The translations under genes and the position numbers were made by a program. Of a DNA stretch of 31,589 nt, positions 16,637 to 23,845 are shown one piece after another. Location: assembly GCA_023390415.1 (NCBI GenBank), contig JAEWCW010000069.1:1-31589 (forward strand), read 5' to 3'. Origin of the DNA: Pseudomonadota bacterium (lineage in GTDB: Bacteria; Pseudomonadota; Alphaproteobacteria; Sphingomonadales; Sphingomonadaceae). Below the pieces are notes generated by a model. The model was given only the letters and a program-made list of their open reading frames with translations. It made no database searches and was not told the DNA's origin. The first letter of the stretch is position 1. Each line of letters opens with the position of its first letter.

Positions 16637-17721
16637 GCTGCGCTCCTCCGGCTCGAGAAATGCTGCCGCCAGAGCGCGTCGACCTCGGCGCCGCGGTGCG
16701 CATAGGTATGCTCGGCCAGGACGCGCCGAAGGGCGGCGTGGCCGATCGCGGTGGCGCGTTCGCGAGTGAGCGAAGCCATGTGGTCGGCGACGTCGCGCCC
16801 GTCGCGGGCGACAAGCACTTCCTCGTCGGGCTTCAGAAACTGTTCGATCCCTTCCCAGGCGTCGGTGATCAGGCAGGCCCCAGCGCCGGCCGCCTCGAAG
16901 ACGCGTGTCGCGGGCGAGAAGCCGACATCGGCCATGCTGTCGCGCGCGACGTTGAGAAGAGCGAGCGGCGTGCAATTGAAGGCGTTGTGCTGGTGCGTAT
17001 AGACGTGGCCGAGGTGCCGCACGTTGGCCGGCATCGCCTTCGACTCCCAGCCGTTGCCGCCGATGAGGAAATGGCGATCGGCAAGCCTTGCCGCCGGCTC
17101 CAGGAAGAATTGCTCGACGCGCGCCTCCCGGTCCGGAAGGCGATTGCCGAGGAAGGCGAGATCGGCGGCGAAGAGCGGGTCCGGATCGACCGGATGATGA
17201 GTCGCGGGATCGAGCGCGTTGTAGATCGGCGCGCAGAGCGCGGCGCCGAAGCCTTCATAGGCCGCCACGACCGGCGGGCCGCCGCCATAGGTGAGGACCA
17301 TGTCGAGCGACGGCAGCATCCGCCGGACGACATGGCCCTGGTCGGCGCGCATCTCGTCCAGCGTTGCCGCGGCGTCGACATCCCAGAAAATGCGCAGGGC
17401 ATCGCGGCGCGACTGCTGGACGATCCCCTCGAGAAGCTCAGTGTCGTAGACTCCGACGCCGCTCGCCTTGACGACGATGTCGGCCGCGCCCGCCTCGGCG
17501 AGAACGCTCCGCAAACCCTCGTCAGTCGCCGGATAGACGACCGACCGCGCCCAGTCCGGCGGATCGATGTCGCGATGCTGCTGGCGGCCGAAGGCATCGG
17601 GTTCGTAGAAGGTGACGTCGTAGCCGCGCGCCGCGAGATCGCGCAGCAGTCCGCGATAATAGGTCGCCGCGCCGTTCCAGTAGGACGAGAGGAGGCTCGA
17701 GCCATAGAAGGCGATCTTCAT
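16633..17721 (-). CDS. CgeB-type glycosyltransferase 2
   Basis: Second of three tandem CgeB-type proteins, 362 residues. It begins MKIAFYGSSLLSSYWNGAA and continues TYYRGLLRDLAARGYDVTFYEPDAF. The C-terminal donor-binding domain has RVFEAAGAGACLITDAWEGI, then HTYAHRGAEVDALW. The middle contains WDVDAAATLDEM and LTYGGGPPVVAAYE, matched in paralog 3 by YDIDTPVTLAKL and LSFTGGPTLAVIEE, so these two are each other's nearest relatives in the window. It probably transfers a sugar in the cytoplasm; donor and acceptor are unknown. ATGA overlaps lie at both ends. The in-frame extension up to 18018 is Arg-rich noise and is rejected. Confidence 0.88.
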   Translation of the reverse strand: MKIAFYGSSLLSSYWNGAATYYRGLLRDLAARGYDVTFYEPDAFGRQQHRDIDPPDWARSVVYPATDEGLRSVLAEAGAADIVVKASGVGVYDTELLEGIVQQSRRDALRIFWDVDAAATLDEMRADQGHVVRRMLPSLDMVLTYGGGPPVVAAYEGFGAALCAPIYNALDPATHHPVDPDPLFAADLAFLGNRLPDREARVEQFFLEPAARLADRHFLIGGNGWESKAMPANVRHLGHVYTHQHNAFNCTPLALLNVARDSMADVGFSPATRVFEAAGAGACLITDAWEGIEQFLKPDEEVLVARDGRDVADHMASLTRERATAIGHAALRRVLAEHTYAHRGAEVDALWRQHFSSRRSAA

Positions 17722-18866
17722 GCGAGGCTCCCCGCGAGTGCTGGCGGAGCGGCGCTTGGCCTGGCCGCGGCTTGGCTCCTCGCGCCGAGCCGATCCACGA
17801 TCCCGAGCAGCTCGGCGGCGCGGTGGGCGCAGCTGTGGCGGGCGCGGATGGTCTCGAGGCCATTGCGAACGAGGGAGGCGCGAAGTCCGGCGTCCTCCTT
17901 CAGGCTCTGGAGCTGCCGAGCCATCGCGGCCTCGTCGCCGGCGGTCAGGTAGTCGGTGCCCTGGCGGAAAAGCCCCTCCGAATCTTCCCACGGCGCGGAG
18001 ACGAGCGGGATCCCGCAAGCCAGCGCCTCGAACATCCTGATCGTCGGGATTCCGGGGAGCAGCCGGGCATAATAGCGCCGCGGAACGTGTACGGTGGCGA
18101 GATGCCGCGCGAATATCTCCGGCGCCGCCGCATTGGGCAGCCAGCCATGGTAGCGCCCGCCATAGCGACGTACCGTCTCCTTGGCGGTTTCGTGATAGCG
18201 GACGCCGTAGACGTCGAGGCCCAGCCCCGCCTCGCGCGCGGGACGGAACAGGAACTCCCTGAGCTCCTTCGAGCGCTCGCCTTCACCCCAATTGCCGATC
18301 CAGACGAGGCCGCGGCGCTCGCCCTCCAGGACGGGCGGATGGAAGTGGCGCAGGTCTGCGGCTTCGTGCCAGACGAAGACCCGATCGCCCCACCCCCAGC
18401 CGCGATAGACCTCGGCCAGGGCCTCGCCGAAAGCGAGGATTCCGTCATAGGCTGACAGGTCGAAGGCGCGCATCGCCCTGGGGTCGCTGACGGCGCGGTG
18501 GTGCGTGTCGTGGAAGAGCAGGCGGAAGCGGCCGCCGCGGGCGCGGAGCCTGCCGAGCGCGGCGACGAGATCGAGCTCGTTCCATTCATGCACGATGACG
18601 AGGGCCGCCCCGTCAACCATGGCGGCAAGATCGGCTTTCTCGCCGAATGTCTCGGACTGGAGCTCCGGGTAGGTTCGGCGGTAGGCGTCGAGACCCTCCG
18701 GGCCGTGGTCCCTCAGCAGATTGGCAAGGCTCCACGCGCCCTTTGGCTCGTAGGCCCGGACCTCATGACCAAGCGCGATGAGTTCGCGAAGCACACCGCG
18801 CAGGAAGTGGGCGTTGCCGTGGTTCCAGCAGCTGGCGAGCGAATGGGTGAAATAGGCGATCCTCAT
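17718..18866 (-). CDS. CgeB-type glycosyltransferase 1
   Basis: First-transcribed of the three tandem CgeB-type proteins, 382 residues. It begins MRIAYFTHSLASCWNHGNA and continues HFLRGVLRELIALGHEVRAYEP. The central part has RLLFHDTHHRAVSDP, LVWIGNWGEGERSKELREFL and DVYGVRYHETA. The glyco_trans_1_2 domain contains RMFEALACGIPLVSAPWEDSEGLF and ends CAHRAAELLGIVDRL. It is more diverged from paralogs 2 and 3 than they are from each other, suggesting a different donor or acceptor. It overlaps the GT4 gene upstream and CgeB-2 downstream by 4 nt each. The extended frame to 19094 is not supported. Confidence 0.88.
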   Translation of the reverse strand: MRIAYFTHSLASCWNHGNAHFLRGVLRELIALGHEVRAYEPKGAWSLANLLRDHGPEGLDAYRRTYPELQSETFGEKADLAAMVDGAALVIVHEWNELDLVAALGRLRARGGRFRLLFHDTHHRAVSDPRAMRAFDLSAYDGILAFGEALAEVYRGWGWGDRVFVWHEAADLRHFHPPVLEGERRGLVWIGNWGEGERSKELREFLFRPAREAGLGLDVYGVRYHETAKETVRRYGGRYHGWLPNAAAPEIFARHLATVHVPRRYYARLLPGIPTIRMFEALACGIPLVSAPWEDSEGLFRQGTDYLTAGDEAAMARQLQSLKEDAGLRASLVRNGLETIRARHSCAHRAAELLGIVDRLGARSQAAARPSAAPPALAGSLA

Positions 18867-19972
18867 GCCACCGCCACCTGCGGCCGGCTGGCGCCGGCGC
18901 CCGTGTCCGAGAGAAGCGAGCGGTAGATATCCGCCATCTTCCCCGCCATCGCCTCGGCGGTGAACTCGGCGGCGCGGCGTCTGGCCCGGCGGCTCATCTC
19001 GGCCCTCGCGAAATCGTCGTGAACGACCAGCCTGACCGCCTCTGCGAAGCCGCCTTCGTCCATGGGATCGACGAAGGCCGCGACGCCCTCCCACAGCTCC
19101 CGGAAGGTCGGGATGTCGGACAGGACGAGAGCGCAGCCGGCGGCGGCGGCTTCCAGCACGGCAAGCCCGAACGGCTCGTACAGCGCGGCCGATACGAAGA
19201 CCGGCCGCGCTGCGAGCCTGGAGGCGATCTCGCCGTCGCCGAGGATGCCGAGCGCATGGATATGGGCGAGGTCGATCCTGTCGCCGCTCGGGCCTTCGAC
19301 GGGGCCCGCGGCGTGGAACGGAAACGGGAGCCGCGAAGCCGCGCGGTCAAGCGTCGCGACGTTCTTGCCCTTGTCCCAAAGGCGACCGGCGGTGAAGGCG
19401 AAGTCGTGCTGAGCTGCCGGCGCGACGGACGAGGGTTTGCGACCATTGTGAACCGTCGCGGGCAGCTCGCGCAGAAGGTGCACCGCCCTGGTCGCTTCGG
19501 CGAAGGCCCTGGTCGGAGCGACGACACGGTCCGCCCGAGCAAGGCCTCGCCCGGTCAGATCGGACCGCCAGCGGAACTCATCATCGGGCTCGCCCCCTTT
19601 GGTCGCCCGCCACCAGGTGCCGAGGCAGCTGTGGGCGACCGCCACGACCGGGCGGCCGAATTCGGCCTCCGCGCCGAGCGAGCCGGCGTGCAGCTGCACC
19701 ACATCCACCTCATGGCGATCGGCCAGCTCGGCAAGCGCGCATCCGGCCGTCGCGACGTCGTCGGGATGGTCGGCGAGCCAGTCGAGCGGGAGATCGGTCT
19801 CGACCAAGGTGAGGCCTGGGACGGACCGGACGCTGACCCGCTGCTGGCTCGAGGGCGGCGGCCCCATCACCGCGATGACGGTTTCAATCCCGAGGTCCGA
19901 CAGTCCCGACGCCAGGTCGGTGCTATATTGCCAGACTCCGCCGACGGCATCCGCTGTGAGCAGGATCTTCAT
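18863..19972 (-). CDS. GT4-type glycosyltransferase
   Basis: GT-B glycosyltransferase of 369 residues. The N-terminus MKILLTADAVGGVWQYSTDL is typical of GT4 enzymes, with the GGVW loop at the nucleotide side. The donor domain contains FTAGRLWDKGKNVATLD and the signature EPFGLAVLEAAAAGCALVLSD with its E-x7-E pair. The middle shows VAVAHSCLGTWW and VHNGRKPSSV. The retaining mechanism is inferred from the family. It probably adds the first or second sugar of the cassette's product; the acceptor is unknown. ATG 19972 lies inside the stop of the upstream epimerase (ATGA) and no ribosome site is visible, consistent with translational coupling. Confidence 0.9.
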   Translation of the reverse strand: MKILLTADAVGGVWQYSTDLASGLSDLGIETVIAVMGPPPSSQQRVSVRSVPGLTLVETDLPLDWLADHPDDVATAGCALAELADRHEVDVVQLHAGSLGAEAEFGRPVVAVAHSCLGTWWRATKGGEPDDEFRWRSDLTGRGLARADRVVAPTRAFAEATRAVHLLRELPATVHNGRKPSSVAPAAQHDFAFTAGRLWDKGKNVATLDRAASRLPFPFHAAGPVEGPSGDRIDLAHIHALGILGDGEIASRLAARPVFVSAALYEPFGLAVLEAAAAGCALVLSDIPTFRELWEGVAAFVDPMDEGGFAEAVRLVVHDDFARAEMSRRARRRAAEFTAEAMAGKMADIYRSLLSDTGAGASRPQVAVA

Positions 19973-21036
19973 GACGCCGCCGCGATCATCGGCGTCGGGA
20001 CCGCAACGCCCCGGGACTCGCGGAGCCACTCGGCGAGCCGCGCGACACCTTGCCGCCACGGCACCGCCCGCGACAGGTCGAGCGCGCGCTGCGCTTGTCT
20101 GGTATCGGCAACGAACCAGCGCTGGTCGCCGGCGCGCCAATCGTCGAAGCGAACCTTTATGTCCCGACCGAGAAGCTCGGCCATGTAGGCGACGAGCTGG
20201 CGCAGGGACACGGCATTGGCCGGGCCCCCGCCGAGGTTGAAGGCCCGGCCGGAAATGCGCTCGATCCGCTGCCAGGCGTGGAGATAGGCCTCGACCGCGT
20301 TGGAGACGTCAAGGATGTCGCGGACCTGATGGCCGTCGCCATACAGGGTGATCGGCTCGTCCTGGAGCGCGCGGATCAGGAAGTGCGCCACCCAGCCCTG
20401 ATCCTCGGTGCCCATCTGGCGGACGCCGTAGATGCAGCTCATCCTCAGCACCGCGGCGGGAAGGCCGTAGCTGCGGGCATGATCGAGGACATATTGATCG
20501 GCCGCACCCTTGGAGCAGCCATAGGGCGTGTGGAAGTCGAGCGGCCTTTCCTCGCCGACACCGTTTGCGGCGAGCGCCTCGTCCTGGGGCACATAGGCTT
20601 GCTGCACGAGCTGGAAGCCGAGGTCGGAGAGGTCGCCATAGACCTTGTTGGTCGACGCGAAGATGACCGGCGTGGTCCCGCCCTGGAGGCGAAGCGCATC
20701 GAGCAGGTTGAGCGTGCCCCGGAGGTTGATCTCGAAATCCTCGCGCGGGTCGGCAAGGCTGGTGGTGACGGCGACCTGCGCGGCCATATGGAACACCGCC
20801 TTGGCCTGCCGCGCCGCGCGGGCGAGCTCATCCTCGTCGCGGACGTCCGCCGTGATGGACGTGATCCGGCCCGGATGGCGCTCCTTGAGCCAGGCGAGGT
20901 TCCCCTCCACGCCCGGCCGGGACAGCGCGTCGTAGACGAGGATGTCATGGCCCTCGCCGGCGAGCCGCGCGGCGATGTTACAGCCGATGAAGCCGGCGCC
21001 GCCGGTGACGAGGATGGGGCGGCCGTCGGCGATCAT
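19969..21036 (-). CDS. CDP-paratose 2-epimerase-like SDR
   Basis: Extended SDR of 355 residues. It has TGGAGFIGCN near the N-terminus, FASTNKVYGD at the active site, and Tyr-Lys in PYGCSKGAADQY. The blocks DALSRPGVEGNLAWL, RMSCIYGVRQMGTEDQGWV and ALQDEPITLYGDGHQVRDILDV are those I know from CDP-paratose/CDP-tyvelose 2-epimerases and their uncharacterised relatives. The true nucleotide specificity may differ, since no CDP-hexose biosynthesis genes (RfbF, RfbG, RfbH, RfbS types) are in the window. ATG 21036 and the stop at 19969 both sit in 4-nt overlaps. It is the second gene of the minus operon. Confidence 0.87.
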   Translation of the reverse strand: MIADGRPILVTGGAGFIGCNIAARLAGEGHDILVYDALSRPGVEGNLAWLKERHPGRITSITADVRDEDELARAARQAKAVFHMAAQVAVTTSLADPREDFEINLRGTLNLLDALRLQGGTTPVIFASTNKVYGDLSDLGFQLVQQAYVPQDEALAANGVGEERPLDFHTPYGCSKGAADQYVLDHARSYGLPAAVLRMSCIYGVRQMGTEDQGWVAHFLIRALQDEPITLYGDGHQVRDILDVSNAVEAYLHAWQRIERISGRAFNLGGGPANAVSLRQLVAYMAELLGRDIKVRFDDWRAGDQRWFVADTRQAQRALDLSRAVPWRQGVARLAEWLRESRGVAVPTPMIAAAS

Positions 21037-22145
21037 GCGACCAGCCCCCGTGCTTCGAGCTCGGCGCGGGCCTGCTGGGTCCGGTCGTCGGCGGTCTGCT
21101 CCGCCACCCATGAGGCGAGCTCGCTCAGCCCCTCCTGGAAATCCTTGGTCGCGCGGAAGCCGAGCGTCTCCGCCGCCTTGCTGGTGTCGCAGAAGCAATG
21201 GCGGATGTCGCCGATGCGGGACTTGCCGATGAGCTCGGGCTCGCACTCATTGCGTCCGAGCGCCTGCGCCAGCGACCGCGCCACCTCGTTGACCGAGCGG
21301 TCGTCGCCCGATCCGATGTTGAACACGCCGCCCGACGCCTGCGGCAGCTCCAGCGCGTCGGCGAAGGCGCGGGCGACGTCGCCGACATGGACGAAGTCGC
21401 GGCGCTGCTCGCCGTCCTCGAAGACCATCGGCCGCTGCCCGTTCAGCAGGCGCGAGGCGAAGATGGCGAGGACCCCTGTATAGGGATTGGAGAGGGCCTG
21501 GCCGGGGCCGTAGACGTTGAACAGGCGCAGGCAGACGCCCTCCATTCCATAGGCCTCAGAGAGGATGAGGCTGGTCCGCTCCTGCACATATTTGTTGAGC
21601 GCGTAGATCGAGGCGAGCTGCGGCCGCTTCCATTCGGGTGTGGCGACGGGAGCCAGCGGCCGCCCGCGACCGTCGACCGGGTCCCAGCCGTGGTCGGCGC
21701 TTGTGCGCGGCTGGCGGTGGGCGTCCTCGACCAGCTCTCCGTCGGCGTCGAGATAGAGGCCCTCGCCGTAGATGCTCATCGACGAGGCGGTGACGACCCG
21801 CCGCACGGGCCGGTCGATCAGCTTTTCGAACAATATGGCGGTACCGACGTCGTTGACCGACGTGTAGCGCTCGATCGCGTACATGGACTGGCCGACGCCG
21901 ACTTCCGCGGCGAGGTGGATCACGCTGTCGACCCCGCGCAGCGCCTCGGCGACCTTGTCGCCATCGCGGATGTCGGCCTGGACGAACTCCGCGTCGGGAT
22001 CCAGGGAATGCGCGCCGCCGCCGAGGCCGTGGACCTGCTCGACGAGGCTGTCGAGGACGCGCACGCGGTGCCCGCGACGAAGCAGCTCCAGCGTCGTCGC
22101 CCGCCCGATGAAGCCCGCGCCGCCGGTCAGAAGGACCGTTTCCAT
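21033..22145 (-). CDS. dTDP-L-rhamnose 4-epimerase-like SDR
   Basis: Extended SDR of 370 residues, first gene of the nine-gene minus operon. NAD-binding G8-G-A-G-F-I-G14 is at the N-terminus. ASSMSIYGEG is followed by a ~50-residue insertion (VEDAHRQPRTS to ATPEWKRPQLAS) before the catalytic Tyr-Lys in SIYALNKYVQE. Blocks LFNVYGPGQALSNPYTGVLA and GSGDDRSVNEVA, then IGDIRHCFCD, match my memory of dTDP-L-rhamnose 4-epimerases (dTDP-6-deoxy-L-talose formation). No rmlABCD genes are present here, so dTDP-rhamnose would come from elsewhere or the substrate differs. ATG 22145 is set by a strong GGGAGGAAG ribosome site on the minus strand at 22152-22160, the only good one in this operon. Confidence 0.87.
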   Translation of the reverse strand: METVLLTGGAGFIGRATTLELLRRGHRVRVLDSLVEQVHGLGGGAHSLDPDAEFVQADIRDGDKVAEALRGVDSVIHLAAEVGVGQSMYAIERYTSVNDVGTAILFEKLIDRPVRRVVTASSMSIYGEGLYLDADGELVEDAHRQPRTSADHGWDPVDGRGRPLAPVATPEWKRPQLASIYALNKYVQERTSLILSEAYGMEGVCLRLFNVYGPGQALSNPYTGVLAIFASRLLNGQRPMVFEDGEQRRDFVHVGDVARAFADALELPQASGGVFNIGSGDDRSVNEVARSLAQALGRNECEPELIGKSRIGDIRHCFCDTSKAAETLGFRATKDFQEGLSELASWVAEQTADDRTQQARAELEARGLVA

Positions 22146-22328
22146 AGACTTGCTTCCTCCCAACGCCGCTTGGTGCGGCACTTGCAGACACCCCGAGTCA
22201 GGTCCCGTCGTCAGTGAGATACCGTGAAGTCTAGTTCAGATTGCTCACAGACTTTACCTAAGTCAAATCTGGGAAATGATTTATGTTTGTGATGTAGATT
22301 AACTTGGTTCAGTAGCTTCTTCATCATC

Positions 22329-22354
22329 AACGTGCCGATACATTTGGTTGTTCC
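22329..22354 (-). promoter_or_regulatory. EcfG-type (general stress response) promoter
   Basis: Read on the minus strand, 22354-22350 is GGAAC and 22332-22329 is CGTT, separated by exactly 17 bases. This is the published consensus of alphaproteobacterial EcfG sigma factors (GGAAC-N16/17-CGTT), which are released when phosphorylated PhyR binds the anti-sigma factor NepR. It points to the minus operon, whose first ATG is 184 bases downstream. A rough random expectation for this exact pattern is about 0.5 in the whole window on both strands, so an exact hit in this small regulatory gap is unlikely to be chance. Confidence 0.7.
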
Positions 22355-22382
22355 GCAGCTATTTCATTGCGGAAATGTATCG
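22336..22382. repeat. Interrupted inverted repeat / possible operator or hairpin
   Basis: CGATACATTT (22336-22345) is the exact reverse complement of AAATGTATCG (22373-22382). Inside it, TTCCGCA (22351-22357) pairs with TGCGGAA (22368-22374) around a 10-base loop; the two pairings share the bases 22373-22374. The left arm lies in the spacer of the EcfG-type promoter and the inner arm touches its -35 element. It could therefore be an operator for both divergent operons or an RNA hairpin. Confidence 0.6.
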
Positions 22383-22425
22383 AGGCCGGGAACTTAATCC
22401 CCATCAATGCCTTTCAGCATTGTAG

Positions 22426-22461
22426 ATGATGCTTGACCGCCAGAGCGACGCCCGCCGGTGA
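22426..22461 (+). CDS. Possible 11-codon leader peptide
   Basis: A tiny frame starts ATG-ATG at 22426, reads MMLDRQSDARR, and stops at 22459-22461. Its stop overlaps the GTG start of the phosphatase in GTGA, the same kind of junction as in the rest of the cassette. The phosphatase has no visible ribosome site, so re-initiation from this leader could supply translation. A hairpin (CAATGC/GCATTG, 22405-22422) sits directly upstream, and there is no ribosome site for the leader itself. It could equally be a chance frame. Confidence 0.3.
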   Translation: MMLDRQSDARR

Positions 22462-23060
22462 CGACCGAGATTCTCCTCGTCCGCCACGCCGCGCACGTGG
22501 AGCTGGGCCGGGTCCTGAGCGGACGGAGACGCGACGTGGCGCTGAGCCGGGAAGGACTTGAGCAGGCCGAGATCATCGCCGATCTGGTCGCGGTCGAGCC
22601 GGTCGCCGCGGTCTATTCCAGCCCGCGCGAGCGCGCCTACTACACCGCCCGCGAGATCGCCGAACGCTACGGCCAGAAGGTCCGGATCGCGGAGGGGCTG
22701 GACGAGGTGGATTTCGGCGCATGGGCCGGCCAAACGTTCGACGACCTAGCGGTCGAGCCCGAGTGGCGGCGCTGGAACGAAGCGCGCGCCACGGCGCGCG
22801 CGCCCGGCGGCGAATCCATGGCCGAAGCCTGCAGCCGCGCCGTGGCCGCGGTCGAAGCCATCGCCACGGATCACCCGGACCAGACCGTCGTCGCCGTCAG
22901 CCATTGCGACGTCATCCGGGGAATCATCGCCCACTATCTCGGGCTTTCGCTCGACAACATGCTCCGCTTCGACATCGCCCCCGCATCCGTGTCCCGGATC
23001 GCGCTCCACTCCTGGGGCGGTCAAATCATCAGCGTCAACGAAAGGCTCTACCAGCGATGA
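22458..23060 (+). CDS. Histidine phosphatase (phosphoglycerate mutase-like)
   Basis: Cytoplasmic protein of 200 residues from the branch-1 histidine phosphatase superfamily. The phospho-acceptor motif is R9-H10-A11 (usual form RHG), followed by LSREGLEQAE. The second Arg sits in YSSPRERAYYTA, the acid in LDEVDFGAWAG, and the second His in VAVSHCDVIRG. Members remove phosphate from sugar phosphates, alpha-ribazole phosphate or phosphoglycerate; within this cassette a sugar-phosphate substrate is plausible. GTG 22458 lacks an obvious ribosome site; see the overlapping leader frame. It is the first gene of the plus operon, and its stop overlaps the methyltransferase ATG in ATGA. Confidence 0.9.
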   Translation: MTTEILLVRHAAHVELGRVLSGRRRDVALSREGLEQAEIIADLVAVEPVAAVYSSPRERAYYTAREIAERYGQKVRIAEGLDEVDFGAWAGQTFDDLAVEPEWRRWNEARATARAPGGESMAEACSRAVAAVEAIATDHPDQTVVAVSHCDVIRGIIAHYLGLSLDNMLRFDIAPASVSRIALHSWGGQIISVNERLYQR

Positions 23061-23845
23061 AGCTGCTGCGAACCGTCGGCCCGGAACAGGAATGCGAGAT
23101 CGGCAAGCGCATCGCGGCGCTTGGGCCGTGGTTCCAGAACATGAAGATCGGCGAGTCCTGGACCGCGCCGGATCATTTCCTCGGCGACTATCCCGGCGAA
23201 AAATTCCGGCGCTTCTCGAGACAGCTTCCTGCCGATCTCAGCGGCAAGAGCGTGCTCGACATCGGCTGCAACGCCGGCTTCTACTCAATCGAGATGAAGC
23301 GCCGCGGCGCCGAACGCGTGCTCGGCATCGATAGCGACGACCGCTATCTCGACCAGGCCCGCTTCGCCGCGGAAGCGCTGGAGCAGGACATCGAGTTTCG
23401 AAGGCTCTCCGTCTACGACGTCGGCACGCTCGGCGAGCGCTTCGACCTCGTCATCTTCATGGGCGTCCTCTACCATCTGAGGCACCCGCTGCTCGCGCTC
23501 GATCTCATCCGCCAGCATGTCGCCGGCGACATGCTGCTCTTCCAATCGATGCAGCGCGGCTCCCCGCACGTGCTGAAGACCGAGGAGGATTACCCCTTCG
23601 AGGAATGGGGCGTGTTCTTCGAGACCAGCTTTCCCAAGCTTCACTTCGTCGAACGGCAATATGCCCGCGACTGGACCAATTGGTGGGTCCCCAACCGCGC
23701 CTGCGTGGAGGCGATGCTGCGCTCCGCCGGCTTCTCGATCGAGCAGCGGATCGAGGATGAGGTCTATCTGTGCCGAGCAGGACCAGTGCCTTTCTCGGAC
23801 TGGGGCGAGGGCGCGTTCTACCCGGCGCAGGGAGGCCATCTGTGA
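23057..23845 (+). CDS. SAM methyltransferase, TIGR04290-like
   Basis: Class I SAM-dependent methyltransferase of 262 residues. Motif I is VLDIGCNAGFYS (66-77), followed by an acidic residue at the end of strand 2 (VLGIDSDDRYL). FDLVIFMGVLYHLRHPLLAL is the post-motif region shared with CmoB-type enzymes. LGPWFQNMKIG, then TAPDHFLGDYP near the N-terminus and TNWWVPNRACVEAMLRSAGF near the end recall the TIGR04290 family, which I know as uncharacterised methyltransferases of glycan-like gene neighbourhoods. It probably O-methylates a sugar or carries out a related transfer. A weak AAAGG lies before the ATG, which overlaps the phosphatase stop; its own stop overlaps the next GTG. Confidence 0.88.
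   Translation: MKLLRTVGPEQECEIGKRIAALGPWFQNMKIGESWTAPDHFLGDYPGEKFRRFSRQLPADLSGKSVLDIGCNAGFYSIEMKRRGAERVLGIDSDDRYLDQARFAAEALEQDIEFRRLSVYDVGTLGERFDLVIFMGVLYHLRHPLLALDLIRQHVAGDMLLFQSMQRGSPHVLKTEEDYPFEEWGVFFETSFPKLHFVERQYARDWTNWWVPNRACVEAMLRSAGFSIEQRIEDEVYLCRAGPVPFSDWGEGAFYPAQGGHL

Larger units (their letters stand above)
22146..22457. promoter_or_regulatory. Divergent AT-rich control region
   Basis: This is the only gene-free stretch above 300 bases. It separates the nine-gene minus operon from the three-gene plus operon and is visibly AT-richer than its surroundings, most strongly at 22230-22345. It holds an exact EcfG-type promoter on the minus strand, an interrupted inverted repeat (22336-22382), a short hairpin (22405-22422) and a tiny leader frame (22426-22461). 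The minus-strand 5' leader would be about 175 nt long. No repeat family, tRNA or larger gene is seen. Confidence 0.8.
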
